Below are positions 6,100 through 8,332 of a DNA stretch of 8,332 nt, piece after piece (the stretch's first letter is position 1; the number at the start of each line of letters is the position of its first letter). The stretch comes from Bacilli bacterium (GTDB lineage Bacteria; Bacillota_I; Bacilli_A; RF39; UBA660). The notes below the pieces were generated by a model. That model ran no database searches. It saw nothing but the letters and a program-made list of their open reading frames with translations, and had not been told where the DNA came from. A program made the translations under genes and the position numbers. The DNA lies in assembly GCA_028708005.1 (NCBI GenBank), contig JAQVZV010000029.1, forward strand, positions 1 through 8,332, given 5' to 3'.

Positions 6100-7527
6100 T
6101 TATTTAGCATCTAATTCTGATATTAGAATATCATTCAAGATTTTAGGATTAACTTGACCTTTACTAGCTTTCATAGCTTGACCTATCAGATATTTTAATG
6201 CACGATCATTACCATTTTTGTAATCAGCAGCAACTTTATCATTATTGTCGATAACCTTTTTTACTAATTCTGTTATTTGGTTTGTATCATTGATTTGACT
6301 TAATCCCTTTTGATTTATAATATCATTAACTTCGCCCCCATGAATTATCAAATCATTCAATATATCTTTACCCATCTTAGATGAAAGGGTACCTTTGTCT
6401 ATCAATTTTACTAAATCACTAAAATTATTGTCATTTAATTTTGTTCTATCTATTGTAATATTATGCTTGTTTAAATAAGCCAATACATCCCCCGTTAAGA
6501 GATTAGCACTCATTATATGATTAATACCTAAATCAATTATTCTTTCTAAAAATGATGATAAATCCTTGCGTATTATTAAAGCATTGATAGCTATATCATT
6601 GATACCTAATGATTTATATTTGTCTCGCAGTTCATCTGGTAATAAAGGTATTTGTTTCTTTATATTTTCAATATAATTATCATCAATATATATATAAGGA
6701 ATATCAGGTTCAGGAAAATAACGATAACCATTAGCCGATTCTTTCATTCTCATAAGAACTGTTTGACCACTTTTCTCATCATAACGTCTCGTTTGTTCTG
6801 TTATTATATTGTCTGCTTCAATAATCTCTTTTTGACGTTTTATCTCATAGTTTATAGCACTTCTAACGCTTGAAATAGAACCAATGTTTTTGATTTCTGT
6901 TTTTGTCCCTAAAATAGTACTATCCTCTTCTTTTAATGAAACATTAACATCACAGCGCATACTACCTTCTTCTATTTTAACATCACTAACATCCGCGTAA
7001 AATAGTAATTCACGTAGCTTCTCTAAATATAATACAGCTTCTTCAGCGCTTTCAATAACAGGCTTTGTTACGATTTCAATTAACGGGACACCAGCCCTAT
7101 TATAATCTAGTAGCGTTGATTCCCCTTCGTGAATACTTTTGCAGGTATCTTCTTCAATATGAAGTCTCTCTATATCAATTTTCTTCTTCTTACCATCCAC
7201 TTCTATTTCAACATAACCATTATATCCAATAGGGGTTGCAGCTTGAGTTATTTGATATCCCTTTGGTAAGTCAGGATAGAAATAATTCTTGCGATCAAAA
7301 TGTATTTTAGGTGCAATAGAACAATTTAGAACTAAAGCGGCTTTTATCGCTAGATTAAGAACTTCTACATTTAATGTTGGTAAAGTGCCCGGATATCCTA
7401 AGTCGCTGACATTGGTTTTACTATTGGCAACTTCTCCATATATGTTTTGAGATGTTGAAAAAGCCTTAGTCTTGGTCCTTAATTCTGCGTGTACTTCAAT
7501 CCCTATCGTTGGCATTAATCTTTTCAT
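6100..7527 (-). CDS. gatB: Aspartyl/glutamyl-tRNA(Asn/Gln) amidotransferase subunit B
   Basis: A complete 475-residue GatB, the subunit that binds mischarged Glu-tRNAGln or Asp-tRNAAsn, activates the side chain with ATP, and receives ammonia from GatA. Visible landmarks in order: GIEVHAEL (9-16) with the metal-site E11 and H13; VSDLGYPGTLPTLN (40-53); FDRKNYFYPDLPKGYQITQ (77-95); LHIEEDT (122-128); DYNRAGVPLIEIVTKP (141-156) with E151; EGSMRCDVNVSL (187-198); GTKTEIKNIGS (207-217); the ESANGYRYFPEPDIP stretch (263-277); and a C-terminal YqeY-like tail with LIGQAMKASKGQVNPK (447-462). Length is normal and nothing appears missing. The start ATG overlaps the gatA stop in an ATGA arrangement and has AAGGGGG (7535-7541) 7 bases upstream, so gatA and gatB are coupled. 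No convincing terminator follows it. Confidence 0.97.
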   Translation of the reverse strand: MKRLMPTIGIEVHAELRTKTKAFSTSQNIYGEVANSKTNVSDLGYPGTLPTLNVEVLNLAIKAALVLNCSIAPKIHFDRKNYFYPDLPKGYQITQAATPIGYNGYVEIEVDGKKKKIDIERLHIEEDTCKSIHEGESTLLDYNRAGVPLIEIVTKPVIESAEEAVLYLEKLRELLFYADVSDVKIEEGSMRCDVNVSLKEEDSTILGTKTEIKNIGSISSVRSAINYEIKRQKEIIEADNIITEQTRRYDEKSGQTVLMRMKESANGYRYFPEPDIPYIYIDDNYIENIKKQIPLLPDELRDKYKSLGINDIAINALIIRKDLSSFLERIIDLGINHIMSANLLTGDVLAYLNKHNITIDRTKLNDNNFSDLVKLIDKGTLSSKMGKDILNDLIIHGGEVNDIINQKGLSQINDTNQITELVKKVIDNNDKVAADYKNGNDRALKYLIGQAMKASKGQVNPKILNDILISELDAK

Positions 7528-8332
7528 TCTATAACCCCCTTAACATCTAAATCTAATTGCAATTCTTTTTCAATAAAAGCACCTAGTTTATAGATAGTAG
7601 CTTCATCAAACTTCGCGCCTATAATTTGCATTCCCATAGGCATGCCATTACTCCCAAAACCAATTGGCATACTCATACTAGGTAATCCAGCCATATTAGA
7701 TGGAATATTAAATAAAGAATTGGCATGATTAATATCAGCAGTTTTATCAATATCCTGAGGAAAATCAGCAGTAATTGGTCCAATAATCAAATCATACTTC
7801 GAGAAAACATTCATTAAATTATCATGAATAATTTTTCTTATTTTTAAGGCCTTATAATAAGTCTTAATATTATCACCACTTAAAATATAAGAACCTATCA
7901 TAATACGTCTTTTAACTTCATATCCAAATCCCTCAGCTCTTGTCTTCGTATATAATTCATCTAAAGCATTAAAATCATTAGTTTGATATCCATATTTTAT
8001 GCCATCAAAACGCGCTAAATTAGAAAACGCCTCAGCATATGCAATAATTTTATAAAGTATAGGTGAATACTGAATATAATCAATATCTATATACTCAACA
8101 GTAGCCCCTTTATTCTTTAACATATCAATAACGGATGTTATTTTATTCTTAATTTCTACATTAAGACTTTGAGACATAGATAAATTAGGGATTGCTATTT
8201 TCATTCCCTTTATATCATTCCCTATTAATCGCGTAAAATCTTCGGTTCCCTTCTTAGCACTTGTCATGTCTTTTTTATCTTGGCCTACTATTGCATTAAG
8301 TAAAACAGCGTTTTCGTATACGTTGCGTGACA
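7524..8332 (-). CDS. gatA: Glutamyl-tRNA(Gln) amidotransferase subunit A, C-terminal 268 residues (truncated by window edge)
   Basis: The amidase subunit frees ammonia from glutamine and passes it to GatB. The frame is open to the window edge: the residues before the internal Met at 8267 read SRNVYENAVLLNAIVGQDKKD, typical mid-GatA sequence, so that Met is not the start. About 485 residues is normal for GatA, so slightly more than half is present. The Lys/Ser/Ser catalytic triad lies in the missing N-terminal part and cannot be checked. Supporting text in the window includes EDFTRLIGNDIKGMKIAIP, EVKRRIMIGSYILSG, KYDLIIGPITADFP and the conserved C-terminal region NMAGLPSMSMPIGF followed by GMPMGMQIIGAKFDE. 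The loop between the last two blocks is somewhat short for the family. The TGA stop overlaps the gatB start by 4 bp. Confidence 0.95.
   Translation of the reverse strand, partial: SRNVYENAVLLNAIVGQDKKDMTSAKKGTEDFTRLIGNDIKGMKIAIPNLSMSQSLNVEIKNKITSVIDMLKNKGATVEYIDIDYIQYSPILYKIIAYAEAFSNLARFDGIKYGYQTNDFNALDELYTKTRAEGFGYEVKRRIMIGSYILSGDNIKTYYKALKIRKIIHDNLMNVFSKYDLIIGPITADFPQDIDKTADINHANSLFNIPSNMAGLPSMSMPIGFGSNGMPMGMQIIGAKFDEATIYKLGAFIEKELQLDLDVKGVIE

Noticed and set aside
481..7526. Mycoplasma-type genetic code (UGA as tryptophan)
   Set aside because: UGA ends gatA and the ltaS-like gene in the right places, and tryptophan is TGG, for example the last residue of the small protein at 5568-5570.
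7524..8267. gatA as a complete 247-residue gene starting at the Met at 8267
   Set aside because: The frame continues upstream to the window edge with typical GatA sequence (VYENAVLLNAIVGQD), so the Met is internal and the gene is merely cut by the window.

Overview
The window is an AT-rich (about 30% GC by eye) stretch in which every supported gene lies on the minus strand, so transcription runs from high to low coordinates. UGA is used as a stop (ends of gatA and ltaS) and tryptophan is TGG, so the code is standard and not the Mycoplasma code. Low GC, GGAGG-type Shine-Dalgarno sites, the GatCAB amidotransferase and a lipoteichoic acid synthase-type enzyme together suggest a Gram-positive Firmicutes/Bacilli-related bacterium. 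An uncultured, small-genome Bacilli or Mollicutes-adjacent gut lineage would fit, but this is an inference without a database search.

Layout in transcription order. (1) 8332-6100: the C-terminal 268 residues of gatA (cut by the window edge), overlapping by 4 bp a complete gatB. These are the housekeeping subunits that convert Glu-tRNAGln and/or Asp-tRNAAsn to the correct amidated form. (2) 6054-2573: a good sigma-A-type promoter, then three tightly packed genes ending in a terminator. They encode a 146-residue single-pass membrane protein of unknown function, a 679-residue membrane sensor with two Venus-flytrap-like (SBP family 3) domains joined to a degenerate GGDEF domain, and a YihY/BrkB-family membrane protein. 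(3) 2573-1: an extended -10 promoter followed by an LtaS-type sulfatase-fold enzyme and, 10 bp further on, the first 156 residues of an unknown N-terminally anchored protein that runs off the window.

Units 2 and 3 are both about the cell envelope: extracellular ligand sensing, a multi-span membrane protein, and a glycerol-phosphate polymer synthase. The most notable points are the GGDEF domain in which both predicted metal-ligand acidic residues are Asn, the three-gene unit of unknown purpose around it, a terminator with two competing 5' arms sharing one 3' arm, and a perfect AT palindrome filling the spacer of the unit-2 promoter. For two genes the longest open frame starts inside the Shine-Dalgarno site, so shorter ATG starts are preferred here. 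I saw no tRNA, rRNA, CRISPR array, insertion sequence or phage gene. The longest gene-free stretch is 152 bp (2518-2669), and it is explained by the terminator, promoter and a hairpin.
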